Positions 33,929-42,738 of a stretch of DNA of 64,000 nucleotides are shown here, one piece after another (the first letter of the stretch is position 1; each line of letters opens with the position of its first letter). The notes below the pieces were generated by a model, which did not search any database, was not told the DNA's origin, and saw nothing but the letters and a program-made list of their open reading frames with translations. Position numbers and translations under genes: made by a program. Origin of the DNA: Nocardioides allogilvus (lineage in GTDB: Bacteria > Actinomycetota > Actinomycetes > Propionibacteriales > Nocardioidaceae); the NCBI RefSeq assembly GCF_003047285.1, contig NZ_PZYX01000002.1, positions 186,001 to 250,000 of the forward strand, in the 5' to 3' direction.

Positions 33929-34518
33929 GCGGGCTTCGTCGCGACGACGTTGAACTCGTTGTAGGTGAACGCCTTGCCGGTGAAGCGCGGCAACGGGAAG
34001 CTGCGCCATTTTTCCGGTCGCAGGCCGAGCGACGTGGAGAGGTCCATCAGGTCCTCGCCCGTCGTCCAGCGCACGTGGGTCGGGTCGGAGGCGTAGCCGC
34101 GCTCCTGCGGGCAGATGAAGAGCACCTTCCCGCCGGGCTTGAGGTAGGGAAGGTAGTCGCGGACGACCTGCTCCCCCATCGCGGGAGGCATGTGCTCGAT
34201 GACGTGCGCGACCAGCATCGCGTCGAAGGCGCCGGGCACCCGCAGCTCGGACTTCTCCCACTCCTCGACCGTCAGGGCGTTGAGGCCGCGCTCACGGGCG
34301 AGCTCGACGGAGGTGGCGTTGTGGTCGACGCCGACCGAGTCCGCGCCGAGCGTCTCGAGGTTGCGACCGATGCCGCAGCCGACGTCGAGGGTGCGCCCGA
34401 GGTCGTGGCGGCGCAGGTTCCACCGGTAGGGCGCCTGGACGTTCAGCACCTGCTTCCAGCGTGCCGTCTCCTTGTCGTGCAGCCGCTTGGCGTAGTCCTC
34501 GCCCCGTGTGTCGCGCAT
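33925..34518 (-). CDS. Class I SAM-dependent methyltransferase
   Basis: The 197-residue protein has motif I LDVGCGIGRNLETLG near residues 43-57, the acidic VGVDHNATSVELA after it, and a motif-IV-like FDAMLVAHVIEHM. It resembles small ubiquinone/sugar-type methyltransferases, substrate unknown. ATG 34518 is preceded by TAGGTT with 7-nt spacing. It is divergent from glpK and ends in the same CTAG as DUF1028. Confidence 0.85.
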   Translation of the reverse strand: MRDTRGEDYAKRLHDKETARWKQVLNVQAPYRWNLRRHDLGRTLDVGCGIGRNLETLGADSVGVDHNATSVELARERGLNALTVEEWEKSELRVPGAFDAMLVAHVIEHMPPAMGEQVVRDYLPYLKPGGKVLFICPQERGYASDPTHVRWTTGEDLMDLSTSLGLRPEKWRSFPLPRFTGKAFTYNEFNVVATKPA

Positions 34519-34525
34519 GCGGCAG

Positions 34526-34531
34526 AACCTA
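34526..34531 (-). promoter_or_regulatory. Leaderless -10 element of the methyltransferase at 33.9-34.5 kb
   Basis: TAGGTT on the minus strand ends 7 nt before the ATG at 34518. Confidence 0.55.
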
Positions 34532-34546
34532 CCTGAGTCGGAGCAC

Positions 34547-34552
34547 TAGTTT
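34547..34552 (+). promoter_or_regulatory. Leaderless -10 element of glpK
   Basis: TAGTTT ends 6 nt before the ATG at 34559. Confidence 0.55.
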
Positions 34553-34558
34553 GGTGCC

Positions 34559-36028
<1,470 letters not shown>

Positions 36029-36048
36029 ACCGGCTCTGACGGCTTCGC

Positions 36049-36104
36049 GCTACCGAACAGGACGGGTGCTCCTCACGCTGAGGACCCCTTGACTGTTCGG
36101 TAGC
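36049..36104. terminator. Stem-loop with 12-bp arms after glpK
   Basis: GCTACCGAACAG (36049-36060) pairs perfectly with CTGTTCGGTAGC (36093-36104). Inside the loop a second hairpin forms, CCTCA (36071-36075) with TGAGG (36079-36083). It separates the convergent glpK and coiled-coil genes and most likely stops transcription from both sides; no T-run is present. Confidence 0.7.
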
Positions 36105-36132
36105 ACCGGCGGGACGGGACGGCGGCGCGTCC

Positions 36133-37020
36133 TCAGCTCAAGCGCGCGAGCGCGGCCGCGGCCTTGGCCAGCTCCGCCTCGGTCTCGGCGACGGTGTCCG
36201 CCGCCTCGGCCCTCACGTCCTCGGCGTCGGAGAGCTCGTCGTCGTTCTCCTCGAGGTCGCTCTCCAGCTGGGCGATGCGGCCCTTCAGCTCGTCGACCTC
36301 GGCCTGCAGCTGCAACGACTTCGCCTGCAGGGCCTCGACCTCGTCGCTGGCCGCGGTCAGGGCCTCGCGTGCCGCCTCGACCTCCGCGCGCGCCTCGTCG
36401 ACCATCTTCGCGGCGGCCCGCTGGGCCTTCTCGTCCGCCTCGGGGTCCGGGACGAGGTGCAGGTCGGGGCGCGGGGGCACCGCCGCCTCGCGGGGTACGG
36501 CGACGAAGCCGGCCGCCTCCGGCACCGCCAGCGCTCCCGCGACGTCGACCTGGCCGACACCCGTGGCAGCCAGGGCGGCCACGAGCAGCCCGCTGCGGAC
36601 AGCGCTCGCCGCGCCCTCGTCGACCATCGCGGCCGTCAGCGTGGCCTCGACCTGGTCGGCGACGGCCTGGGTGACCTTGACACCCTCGTCGTGGGCCAAC
36701 CCGCGGGCCTGGGTGGTCACCGCCGCGGTCAGCTGGCGGCGCTGGCGGGTCAGCGCCCGCAGCTCCTCGCCGTCGAGGTTGGCCTGGGCCTCCCGCAGGG
36801 CTGCCCCGACGGCGAGCACCTGCTCGACCTGCGGTGCGTCGCGCCGTACGAGCAGGTTGACGACCCACGCGGCCAGGGACGGCTTGCGCAGCGCCTTGAC
36901 CCGGGACGCGAACGACTTGTCCGACTTGTGCTCCTTGGCCAGCGCGTCGCGAGCAGGCGTGAACTCGGCCAGCGGCAGCCCGTAGAGCTGGTCGGCGATC
37001 TCGAGGAGCGAGTCGGTCAC
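36133..37020 (-). CDS. Hypothetical coiled-coil protein
   Basis: The 295-residue protein has an N-terminal helical part (RVKALRKPSLAAWVVNLLVR) and, from about residue 195, a long heptad-type coiled coil rich in Ala and Glu (EVEALQAKSLQLQAEVDELK). No membrane segment or enzyme motif is visible. A similar layout is common in actinobacterial proteins of unknown role. GTG 37020 rests on a TAGGCT element whose TAG is also the stop codon of the gene upstream. Confidence 0.75.
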   Translation of the reverse strand: MTDSLLEIADQLYGLPLAEFTPARDALAKEHKSDKSFASRVKALRKPSLAAWVVNLLVRRDAPQVEQVLAVGAALREAQANLDGEELRALTRQRRQLTAAVTTQARGLAHDEGVKVTQAVADQVEATLTAAMVDEGAASAVRSGLLVAALAATGVGQVDVAGALAVPEAAGFVAVPREAAVPPRPDLHLVPDPEADEKAQRAAAKMVDEARAEVEAAREALTAASDEVEALQAKSLQLQAEVDELKGRIAQLESDLEENDDELSDAEDVRAEAADTVAETEAELAKAAAALARLS

Positions 37021-37026
37021 AGGCTG

Positions 37027-37032
37027 AGCCTA
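37027..37032 (-). promoter_or_regulatory. Leaderless -10 element overlapping an upstream stop codon
   Basis: TAGGCT on the minus strand ends 6 nt before the GTG at 37020; its TAG is the stop of the 37030-37470 gene. Confidence 0.6.
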
Positions 37033-37470
37033 GGCAGACGTGTCGGCGAGCGGGTGGTGGGCCAGTCCCGCAGCGGCCAGCGCGGCCGTGGCTGCGGCCC
37101 GGGCGACGGGTGAGATGTCGCGCGCGCGGCAGTAGATGTCGACGCCCGCCGGCGTGAAGAGCGTCTTGTCGAAGGCCGTGACAGCCCATCGGTCGGCGGG
37201 ATCGCCGGCAGTCTCGTCGGAGGCGATCACCTGCCAGCGGCTGGTCGTCAGCCGGGTGACGTGTTGCAGGCCGCGCCACTCGAAGCCGGAGTCGGTACGG
37301 GTGTCGAAGCCGAGCACGAGCTTGTCGCGGCCGCCGCGGACGTAGGTCACCGCGTCGAGGACGCGGCCGTCGGGCAGCGGCAGATAGCTCACGGCGGGCG
37401 CCGAGCGCGATCGCCAGAACGGCAGGCTGCTGGCGACGATCTGCCACGTGCCGGAGACCGGGTCAGTCAC
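37030..37470 (-). CDS. Hypothetical small cytosolic protein
   Basis: The 146-residue protein starts MTDPVSGTWQIVASSLPFW and has a beta-rich pattern with DADRW-like hydrophilic turns; no family was recognised, and no membrane or signal sequence is visible. The GTG at 37470 has GGAG 7 nt upstream and overlaps the end of the GNAT gene, so they are coupled. It belongs to the response regulator-GNAT string of overlapping genes. Confidence 0.65.
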   Translation of the reverse strand: MTDPVSGTWQIVASSLPFWRSRSAPAVSYLPLPDGRVLDAVTYVRGGRDKLVLGFDTRTDSGFEWRGLQHVTRLTTSRWQVIASDETAGDPADRWAVTAFDKTLFTPAGVDIYCRARDISPVARAAATAALAAAGLAHHPLADTSA

Positions 37471-37900
37471 GGCTGTACTCCAGCTCGGTCGGGTGCGGCT
37501 CCCACGGGCACTCCTGGGTGACGCCGGTCGGCGCCCAGCCGAGCGACTCGTAGAGCCCGCGCGCACGGTGGTTCAGCTCGAGCACCCACAAGCGGCTGGC
37601 GCCCGACCGACCGACGCCCTCGCGGCCGAGGCCGCGGCCCCACGCATCGGGATGCACGGCGAGGTGGCGCAGCGACTCGTGGTCGTACGCCGCGAACGCC
37701 ACCAGCCCCCGATCGCCGGCCACCACCTCGGTGACGACCTCGGGGTCGTCGAGCACGAGCACCCACCGGGTCAGCACCGCGTCGTAGGGGAACGGCCGCT
37801 CGCCGAAGACGTGGGCGAGCCCGACCAGGTTGGCGTCGCGCTCGAGGTCGGTCAGCGGCCCGGCGTCAGCGGGGGTGGCTCGTCGCCACTCACTCGTCAT
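37463..37900 (-). CDS. GNAT-family N-acetyltransferase
   Basis: The 145-residue protein has the acetyl-CoA loop HPDAWGRGLGREGVG and the C-terminal NHRARGLYESLGWAPTGV of GNAT enzymes. Its ATG overlaps the end of the response regulator gene by 11 nt and its stop overlaps the next start. Acceptor unknown; co-translation with the regulator suggests joint expression only. Confidence 0.83.
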   Translation of the reverse strand: MTSEWRRATPADAGPLTDLERDANLVGLAHVFGERPFPYDAVLTRWVLVLDDPEVVTEVVAGDRGLVAFAAYDHESLRHLAVHPDAWGRGLGREGVGRSGASRLWVLELNHRARGLYESLGWAPTGVTQECPWEPHPTELEYSRD

Positions 37901-38543
37901 CGTCGAGGCCGTGCTCGATGGCCCAGCGGGTCAGCTGCACGCGGTTGTTCATCTGCAGCTTGCGCAGGGTGTTCTGCACGTGGTTCTGCACCGTGCGGTG
38001 CGAGATCACGAGGCGCTCGGCGATCTGCTTGTAGCTCATCCCCTTGGCCACCATCTTGAGGATCTCGGTCTCGCGCTCGGTCAGCTCGTCGCGCGGGTCG
38101 TCGGCGGGACCCTCGGCCATCCGCCGGAACTCGCCCAGCACCAGGCCGGCCAGGCCGGGCGTGAAGACCGTGTCGCCGGCCGCCACCCGCCGTACGGCAT
38201 CGATCAGCTCCTCGCGCGACGCCGACTTCACGAGATAGCCGGTCGCCCCTGCCTTCACGGCCTCGAGCACGTCGTTCTGCTCGCCCGACGCCGACAGGAT
38301 CAGCACCCGGGCGGACGGGTCCTGCTGCAGGACCTGCGCGGTCACCTCGACGCCGTTGGGCCCCGGGATCTGCAGGTCGAGCACGACGACCTGCGGGCGT
38401 GCGGCCGGGAAGCGGGCGAGCGCCTGGTGGCCGTCGGCGGCCACGGCCACCACGTCGTACCCCGCCGCGGCCAGGTCGCGCTCCACGGCGTCGCGCCACA
38501 TGGGGTGGTCGTCGACGACCATGATCCGGATCGGCTCGCTCAT
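37890..38543 (-). CDS. LuxR/NarL-type response regulator (MacR-like)
   Basis: The 217-residue regulator has a receiver domain with the acidic pair D11/D12, phospho-acceptor D56 (VVVLDLQIP) and K in GYLVKSASREE, then a C-terminal HTH (LTERETEILKMVAKGMSYKQ). It is the probable partner of the histidine kinase at 39.4-40.6 kb, and the pair is placed like MacRS of Streptomyces. ATG 38543 has a leaderless TAGGGT element within the stop of the flavin-reductase-like gene. Confidence 0.9.
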   Translation of the reverse strand: MSEPIRIMVVDDHPMWRDAVERDLAAAGYDVVAVAADGHQALARFPAARPQVVVLDLQIPGPNGVEVTAQVLQQDPSARVLILSASGEQNDVLEAVKAGATGYLVKSASREELIDAVRRVAAGDTVFTPGLAGLVLGEFRRMAEGPADDPRDELTERETEILKMVAKGMSYKQIAERLVISHRTVQNHVQNTLRKLQMNNRVQLTRWAIEHGLDDDE

Positions 38544-38549
38544 GCGGCG

Positions 38550-38555
38550 ACCCTA
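38550..38555 (-). promoter_or_regulatory. Leaderless -10 element overlapping an upstream stop codon
   Basis: TAGGGT on the minus strand ends 6 nt before the ATG at 38543; its TAG is the stop codon of the gene at 38553-39065. Confidence 0.6.
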
Positions 38556-39065
38556 GTGCGAGTAGCGACCGCGCCGGTGCTGCAACCCGTCGTCGAGGAT
38601 GCCCAGGCTGGCCGACTCGATCCGGCAGGTGACCTCGATCGACCAGCCGATCTCGCGCACGTCGTGGACGACGCAGTCGGCCCAGGTCTCGGCGTCGGCG
38701 AGGCGGGGGCCGAAGGGCGTCTCGACCCAGGTGTCCGCCGCGAACAGCCCGCCGGGGGCCGGCATCTGCCCGGCGAACTTCTCGGCCAGGTCGTGGTGGC
38801 GCCACTCGAGGAGCTGCACGACGCAACGTGCACCGTCGGTGTCGCGCAACCGCTCGGCGAGGTCGGAGTCGGGGTCGAGCAGGCCGACGACGTACGACGG
38901 CTCGCTCACCGCGACCATCAGCGACGACACCGTCAGCCCGGCGCGCGCGGCCCCGGCACCGGTGGTCCAGAGCGACACCTGGCCGCCGAGCCGGCCGCGC
39001 AGCCGACGGGCGGCATCGCGATCCTCGGCGGGCGTGGCGAAGGGGTGTTCGGAGTGGATGGTCAC
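38553..39065 (-). CDS. Flavin reductase-like (FMN-binding split-barrel) protein
   Basis: The 170-residue protein has the pattern of flavin-reductase-like domains: VSLWTTGAGAARAGLTVSSL, then SYVVGLLDPDSDLAERL and a histidine-rich middle. It should bind FMN, possibly reducing it with NAD(P)H. GTG 39065 overlaps the stop of the DUF393 gene (GTGA) and follows GGAGG by 5 nt. It lies between the histidine kinase and its response regulator. Confidence 0.78.
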   Translation of the reverse strand: MTIHSEHPFATPAEDRDAARRLRGRLGGQVSLWTTGAGAARAGLTVSSLMVAVSEPSYVVGLLDPDSDLAERLRDTDGARCVVQLLEWRHHDLAEKFAGQMPAPGGLFAADTWVETPFGPRLADAETWADCVVHDVREIGWSIEVTCRIESASLGILDDGLQHRRGRYSH

Positions 39066-39448
39066 GACTTCCTCCAGGGCATCTTCAACGGCGGCTGCGG
39101 CGTACCCAGGGCGCAGGTGCGGCTCGCCGCGACCTTCCAGTAGACCCGTTCGCCCAGCGCCCGGACCGGCGGCAGCCACAGCAGCGGCGCCAGCCAGAAC
39201 GTCAGCGGTGAGCGGGCGAGGACGCGGCGGATGGCGTCGTAGCCCTCGTAGCGTCCACCCGGGGTGAGGAGCTGCAGCGCCCGGTCGGTGTCCTCGGGGG
39301 TGACCCGCGGATCGGCGTGGGCCCCCGGCTCGGCGGTGCCGACGAAGCGGTGGGCCCCGGTCACGTCGAGCCAGGCCAGCACCTTCGCCCACCGGTGGCA
39401 GAAGGAGCAGTGGCTGTCCCAGATGATCGTGCGGACGGTGTCGGTCAT
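39062..39448 (-). CDS. DUF393 (DCC family) thiol-disulfide protein
   Basis: The 128-residue protein has a thioredoxin-like CxxC in IIWDSHCSFCHRW (C14, C17), the mark of the DCC/DUF393 family, and a hydrophobic region WLAPLLWLPPVRALG. The ATG at 39448 overlaps the histidine kinase stop (ATGA) and is preferred to an ATG at 39469. A redox role is likely; the partner is unknown. Confidence 0.85.
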   Translation of the reverse strand: MTDTVRTIIWDSHCSFCHRWAKVLAWLDVTGAHRFVGTAEPGAHADPRVTPEDTDRALQLLTPGGRYEGYDAIRRVLARSPLTFWLAPLLWLPPVRALGERVYWKVAASRTCALGTPQPPLKMPWRKS

Positions 39449-40557
39449 CGCGGAATCGTCAGCTCCCATTCAGTTCCGTGTGTTCCGGTGTCGAGCGTCG
39501 CCGTGCCGCCCAGGTCCTCGATCCTGCCTCGGATCGACTCGCTCACGCCGAGCCGGCCCTCGCGCACGGCCGACTCCAGGCGCCCGGGTGGGATGCCCGG
39601 GCCGTCGTCGCGGACCGAGACCACGACGGTGTCGGGCAGCACCTCGAGCAGCACCCATGCCCGGGCGTCGGGGCCGACGTGGGTCTCCACGTTGTCGAGG
39701 CACGACCCGACTGCCGCGACCACCTCGTGGGCGACGTCGCCGGGCAGCGGCACCGGCACTCCGGGCGTGGCGAGCTCGACGCGCAGTGCGTGCCCGGTCG
39801 CGATCTCCTCGAGCATCCCCGCCAGGTCGCGCACGGCCGGGCCGGTGGTGACCGTGCCCTGCTGGCGGATCAGCGAGCGCAGCACGCGCTCCTGCTCGCC
39901 GGCCAGGCGCGCGAGGTCAGCGATCTCGGCGTCGGCCGAGCCGGCGCCCCGGCGCTGGACCAGCGCCAGCACCTGCAGCACCCCGTCGTGCACGGCACGC
40001 GCCAGCCGGGTGCGCTCCTCGGCAGCTGCCGCCGCACGCTCGGCGGCGTCGCGCTCGGCCGCCATCCGCTGCAGCGACTCGCACATGTAGCCGACGATCG
40101 GCCCGCCGATCATCAGCAGGAAGACGTTGCCGTAGTTGGCCTGGTCGACGCCGTCGCGCAGGCCCAGGTCGGTGATCGACAGCAGCGCGCCTGCGACCAG
40201 TCCGCCCTTCCAGTGCCAGTGGATCGCCCACGCGAGCAGCGCGCCCATCACCCAGAAGCCGGGGATGGTGGCGTTGAAGTCGTCGCCCTTGAGCACCGGG
40301 GTCGCCGCGATCGCGGCGATCGCCCAGGCGAGGTCGAGGGCGAGGAAGGTGGTCGTACGCCGCTGTGCGCTCGTCGAGGCCCGGATGGCGTAGCCCGTCC
40401 AGGCCACCAGCGCCGCGATCAGCACCACGGCGGCCCAGGGGTGGTCGTAGTTGTCGCGCCGGTAGACGTTGAGGACCACCATGTTGATGGTGACCACGAC
40501 CCGCACCAGGGCCAGCGCCCGGAAGAGCCGGTCCTCGACGGCAGCGCCCGCGCGCAC
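39445..40557 (-). CDS. Membrane sensor histidine kinase (MacS-like)
   Basis: The 370-residue kinase has about five membrane helices in residues 10-140, a short coiled linker (SLQRMAAERDAAERAAAAAE), the phospho-acceptor H in ARAVHDGVLQVLALVQ and a C-terminal HATPase with VVSVRDDGPGIP. The start is uncertain: the GTG at 40557 is the first usual start codon in frame, and further upstream the frame meets the acyltransferase end (40584). It probably phosphorylates the regulator at 37.9-38.5 kb. Confidence 0.83.
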   Translation of the reverse strand: MRAGAAVEDRLFRALALVRVVVTINMVVLNVYRRDNYDHPWAAVVLIAALVAWTGYAIRASTSAQRRTTTFLALDLAWAIAAIAATPVLKGDDFNATIPGFWVMGALLAWAIHWHWKGGLVAGALLSITDLGLRDGVDQANYGNVFLLMIGGPIVGYMCESLQRMAAERDAAERAAAAAEERTRLARAVHDGVLQVLALVQRRGAGSADAEIADLARLAGEQERVLRSLIRQQGTVTTGPAVRDLAGMLEEIATGHALRVELATPGVPVPLPGDVAHEVVAAVGSCLDNVETHVGPDARAWVLLEVLPDTVVVSVRDDGPGIPPGRLESAVREGRLGVSESIRGRIEDLGGTATLDTGTHGTEWELTIPR

Positions 40558-40583
40558 CGCCGCGGGGTCGAGGTCGCGCGGTG

Positions 40584-41330
40584 TCAGGACGCCTTCTTCT
40601 CCGTAGGCGTGGAGTCGGGCCCCTCGGCCTGCTCCTTGGCGGCCGCGGCCGCGGCCTTGGCGAGGTCCTTGGCCTTGGTGGCATACATGTCGACGTACTC
40701 CTGCTCGGAGAGACGCATGACCTCGTACATGATCTCGTCGGTGACCGCGCGCAGGATGTAGCGGTCGTTGGCAAGGCCGGCGTAGCGCGAGAAGTCCAGC
40801 GGCGGGCCGAACCGGACGACCGGCCGGGTCCACTGGCCGAACATCTTGCCGGTCGGCGCCACCACGTCGGTGCCGACGACGGCGCACGGCACGACCGGGG
40901 CGCCGGTCTCGAGCGCGAGCCGGGCGACGCCGGTCTTGCCGCGGTAGAGCTTGCCGTCGTGGCTGCGCGTGCCCTCGGGATAGATGCCGAACAGCTCACC
41001 CTCGGCCAGGATCTTCATGGCCGAGTTCATCGCACCCTCGGCGGCGTTGGCGCCCGAGCGGTCGATCGGCACCTGCCCGGCGCCGGAGAAGAACTTCTTC
41101 TGGAACCAGCCCTTGATGCCGGGCGAGGTGAAGTACTCGGCCTTGGCCACGAACGTGACCCGCCGCGGCAGCGTCAGCGGCATGAACAGCCAGTCGGCGT
41201 AGGAGAGGTGGTTGCTCGCCAGGATCGCCGGGCCCTCGGCGGGCACGTGTTCCACGCCGTAGGCCTTGGGCCGAAAGACGATGCGGAGGACGGGACCGAT
41301 GGCAACCCACTTCAAGAACCAATACAGCAC
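40584..41330 (-). CDS. plsC: 1-acylglycerol-3-phosphate O-acyltransferase
   Basis: The 248-residue enzyme has the acyltransferase motif NHLSYAD (H41, D46) and later YPEGTRS, the NHX4D and EGTR blocks of PlsC. It esterifies the sn-2 position of lysophosphatidate at the membrane. A C-terminal Ala/Lys-rich tail of 30 residues follows the domain. GTG 41330 has TAGGCT ending 6 nt upstream. M. tuberculosis Rv2182c is its positional match. Confidence 0.9.
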   Translation of the reverse strand: MLYWFLKWVAIGPVLRIVFRPKAYGVEHVPAEGPAILASNHLSYADWLFMPLTLPRRVTFVAKAEYFTSPGIKGWFQKKFFSGAGQVPIDRSGANAAEGAMNSAMKILAEGELFGIYPEGTRSHDGKLYRGKTGVARLALETGAPVVPCAVVGTDVVAPTGKMFGQWTRPVVRFGPPLDFSRYAGLANDRYILRAVTDEIMYEVMRLSEQEYVDMYATKAKDLAKAAAAAAKEQAEGPDSTPTEKKAS

Positions 41331-41336
41331 GGGGTG

Positions 41337-41342
41337 AGCCTA
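41337..41342 (-). promoter_or_regulatory. Leaderless -10 element of plsC
   Basis: TAGGCT on the minus strand ends 6 nt before the GTG at 41330. Confidence 0.55.
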
Positions 41343-41392
41343 GCCCCGATACCCACTTCGTGAGCAGGCCCCGACGACCCGTCCGGCTGGTG

Positions 41393-41398
41393 CACAAT
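41393..41398 (+). promoter_or_regulatory. Leaderless -10-like element of the hydrolase gene
   Basis: CACAAT ends 6 nt before the ATG at 41405; the first base departs from TANNNT. Confidence 0.4.
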
Positions 41399-41404
41399 CG
41401 GCGC

Positions 41405-42175
41405 ATGCTGATCCAGCCGACGGCCGAGCCGTTCTCCGCCCCCGCGCGCCCCGACCTCACCGACGGCCGGAAGATCGGTGTCCTGGTCAGCCACGGATTC
41501 ACCGGCTCCCCCGCCTCGATGCGCCCGTGGGCCGAGGCACTGGCCGCCCGGGGATTCGCGGTCGAGCTGCCGCTGCTGCCGGGCCACGGCACCCGCTGGC
41601 AGGACCTCAACAAGGTCGGGTGGCGGGAGTGGTACGCCGCATTGTCGGCGTCCTTCGACAAGCTGCGTGCGGACAACGACGCCGTCGCGGTGTGCGGCCT
41701 CTCCCTCGGCGGAGCGCTCGTGCTCCGCCTGGCCGCCGACCGGCCCGACGAGGTGGCGGGCGTCGTCGTGGTCAACCCGGCCGTGAACACGACCCGGATC
41801 GACGTCAAGGCGCTGCCGGTGCTGCGGTTCCTCGTGCGTGCCTTCCCCGCGATCGCCAACGACATCAAGAAGGAAGGCGTCGATGAGTACGCCTATCCCA
41901 AGACCCCGCTCAAGGCCGCCTACTCGATGATGTGGCACGGCTGGAAGCCGCTGCGCGCCGACCTGGCCAAGATCACCTCGCCGATCCTGTTCTTCAAGTC
42001 CGTCGACGACCACGTCGTCGACGAGACGTCGCTGGCGATCATCAAGAAGTCGGTGTCCTCGCGTGAGTTCACCGAGCGCTCCCTGGCCGAGAGCTATCAC
42101 GTCGCCACCCTCGACAACGACGCCGAGACGATCTTCACCGAGTCGGCCGAGTTCATCGCGCGCGTCACCGCCTGA
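41405..42175 (+). CDS. Alpha/beta hydrolase (carboxylesterase/monoacylglycerol lipase type)
   Basis: The 256-residue protein has an oxyanion segment SHGFTGSP, nucleophile S100 in CGLSLGG, the acid in KSVDDHVVD and the His in ESYHVATLDND, all in Est30-like order. It should hydrolyse carboxylic or glycerol esters in the cytosol. It is divergent from plsC, so a link to lipid turnover is possible but not proven. Confidence 0.88.
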   Translation: MLIQPTAEPFSAPARPDLTDGRKIGVLVSHGFTGSPASMRPWAEALAARGFAVELPLLPGHGTRWQDLNKVGWREWYAALSASFDKLRADNDAVAVCGLSLGGALVLRLAADRPDEVAGVVVVNPAVNTTRIDVKALPVLRFLVRAFPAIANDIKKEGVDEYAYPKTPLKAAYSMMWHGWKPLRADLAKITSPILFFKSVDDHVVDETSLAIIKKSVSSREFTERSLAESYHVATLDNDAETIFTESAEFIARVTA

Positions 42176-42191
42176 CCGCTGGGCCACCGAT

Positions 42192-42225
42192 GGTTGAGCA
42201 GGCGCGCCAGCGCCGTGTCGAAACC
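42192..42225. repeat. Dispersed 34-bp repeat, copy B
   Basis: This stretch begins GGTTGAGCAGGCGCGCCAGC and ends GCCGTGTCGAAACC, closely matching copy A at 27927-27962. It lies just upstream of the promoter of the 42265-42690 gene. Confidence 0.7.
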
Positions 42226-42251
42226 GAGGTCGACCATTTCCGGGCCCGGGT

Positions 42252-42257
42252 TACCGT
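42252..42257 (+). promoter_or_regulatory. Leaderless -10 element of the 42265-42690 gene
   Basis: TACCGT ends 7 nt before the GTG at 42265. Confidence 0.5.
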
Positions 42258-42264
42258 TTCCCCT

Positions 42265-42690
42265 GTGAGCGGACCGGGCGACAACGAGCGCGCGCACGAC
42301 GAAGCCGACCAGGCCGCGTGGCGAGACATCGTCGACAACTTCGGCGACCGCGCCGAGCTCGACGAACAGGCCCCCGACGAGCGTCCCGCGCCCGCGCCGG
42401 AGCCCGTTCCCCCACCGGTGGTGGCCGGCGCTGCGCCGTACGACGAGGCGGAGCGCTTTGTCCCGCCGCCCCCGCCGCCGCTGCCGCGACCGGAGCCCAA
42501 GCGGGCCGTCGCGTGGGCCGGACTGTTCGGGGCGCCGGTCGTGGTGCTGTTCATGCTGGTCTTCCAGATCGACCTGCCGACGGTGCTCGACTACCTGCTC
42601 GTCGGCTGGTTCGTCGGAGGCTTCATCTACCTCGTCGCGACCATGTCGCGCACCCCTCGCGAGCCTTGGGACGACGGCTCCCGCATCTGA
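42265..42690 (+). CDS. Hypothetical Pro-rich protein with two membrane helices
   Basis: The 141-residue protein has an acidic N-terminus, a proline-rich middle (APAPEPVPPPVV and a run of PPPPPPLPRPEP) and two helices near residues 90-107 and 113-130. The GTG at 42265 is set by the promoter element; an earlier ATG at 42190 falls in the dispersed repeat. It may be a membrane-associated scaffold, but no family was recognised. Confidence 0.7.
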   Translation: MSGPGDNERAHDEADQAAWRDIVDNFGDRAELDEQAPDERPAPAPEPVPPPVVAGAAPYDEAERFVPPPPPPLPRPEPKRAVAWAGLFGAPVVVLFMLVFQIDLPTVLDYLLVGWFVGGFIYLVATMSRTPREPWDDGSRI

Positions 42691-42725
42691 CCCCCCGCCG
42701 TGTGCGGACGGCCTTGCGCCGGCGC

Positions 42726-42731
42726 TAGTGT
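42726..42731 (+). promoter_or_regulatory. Leaderless -10 element of the TIGR00300 gene
   Basis: TAGTGT ends 7 nt before the GTG at 42739. Confidence 0.55.
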
Positions 42732-42738
42732 CGGCCGC

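Noticed and set aside
40558..40590. Earlier start for the MacS-like kinase within the end of plsC
   Set aside because: Upstream of GTG 40557 the frame offers only a CTG near 40587, and no usual start codon has a ribosome site; left as an uncertainty in the feature.
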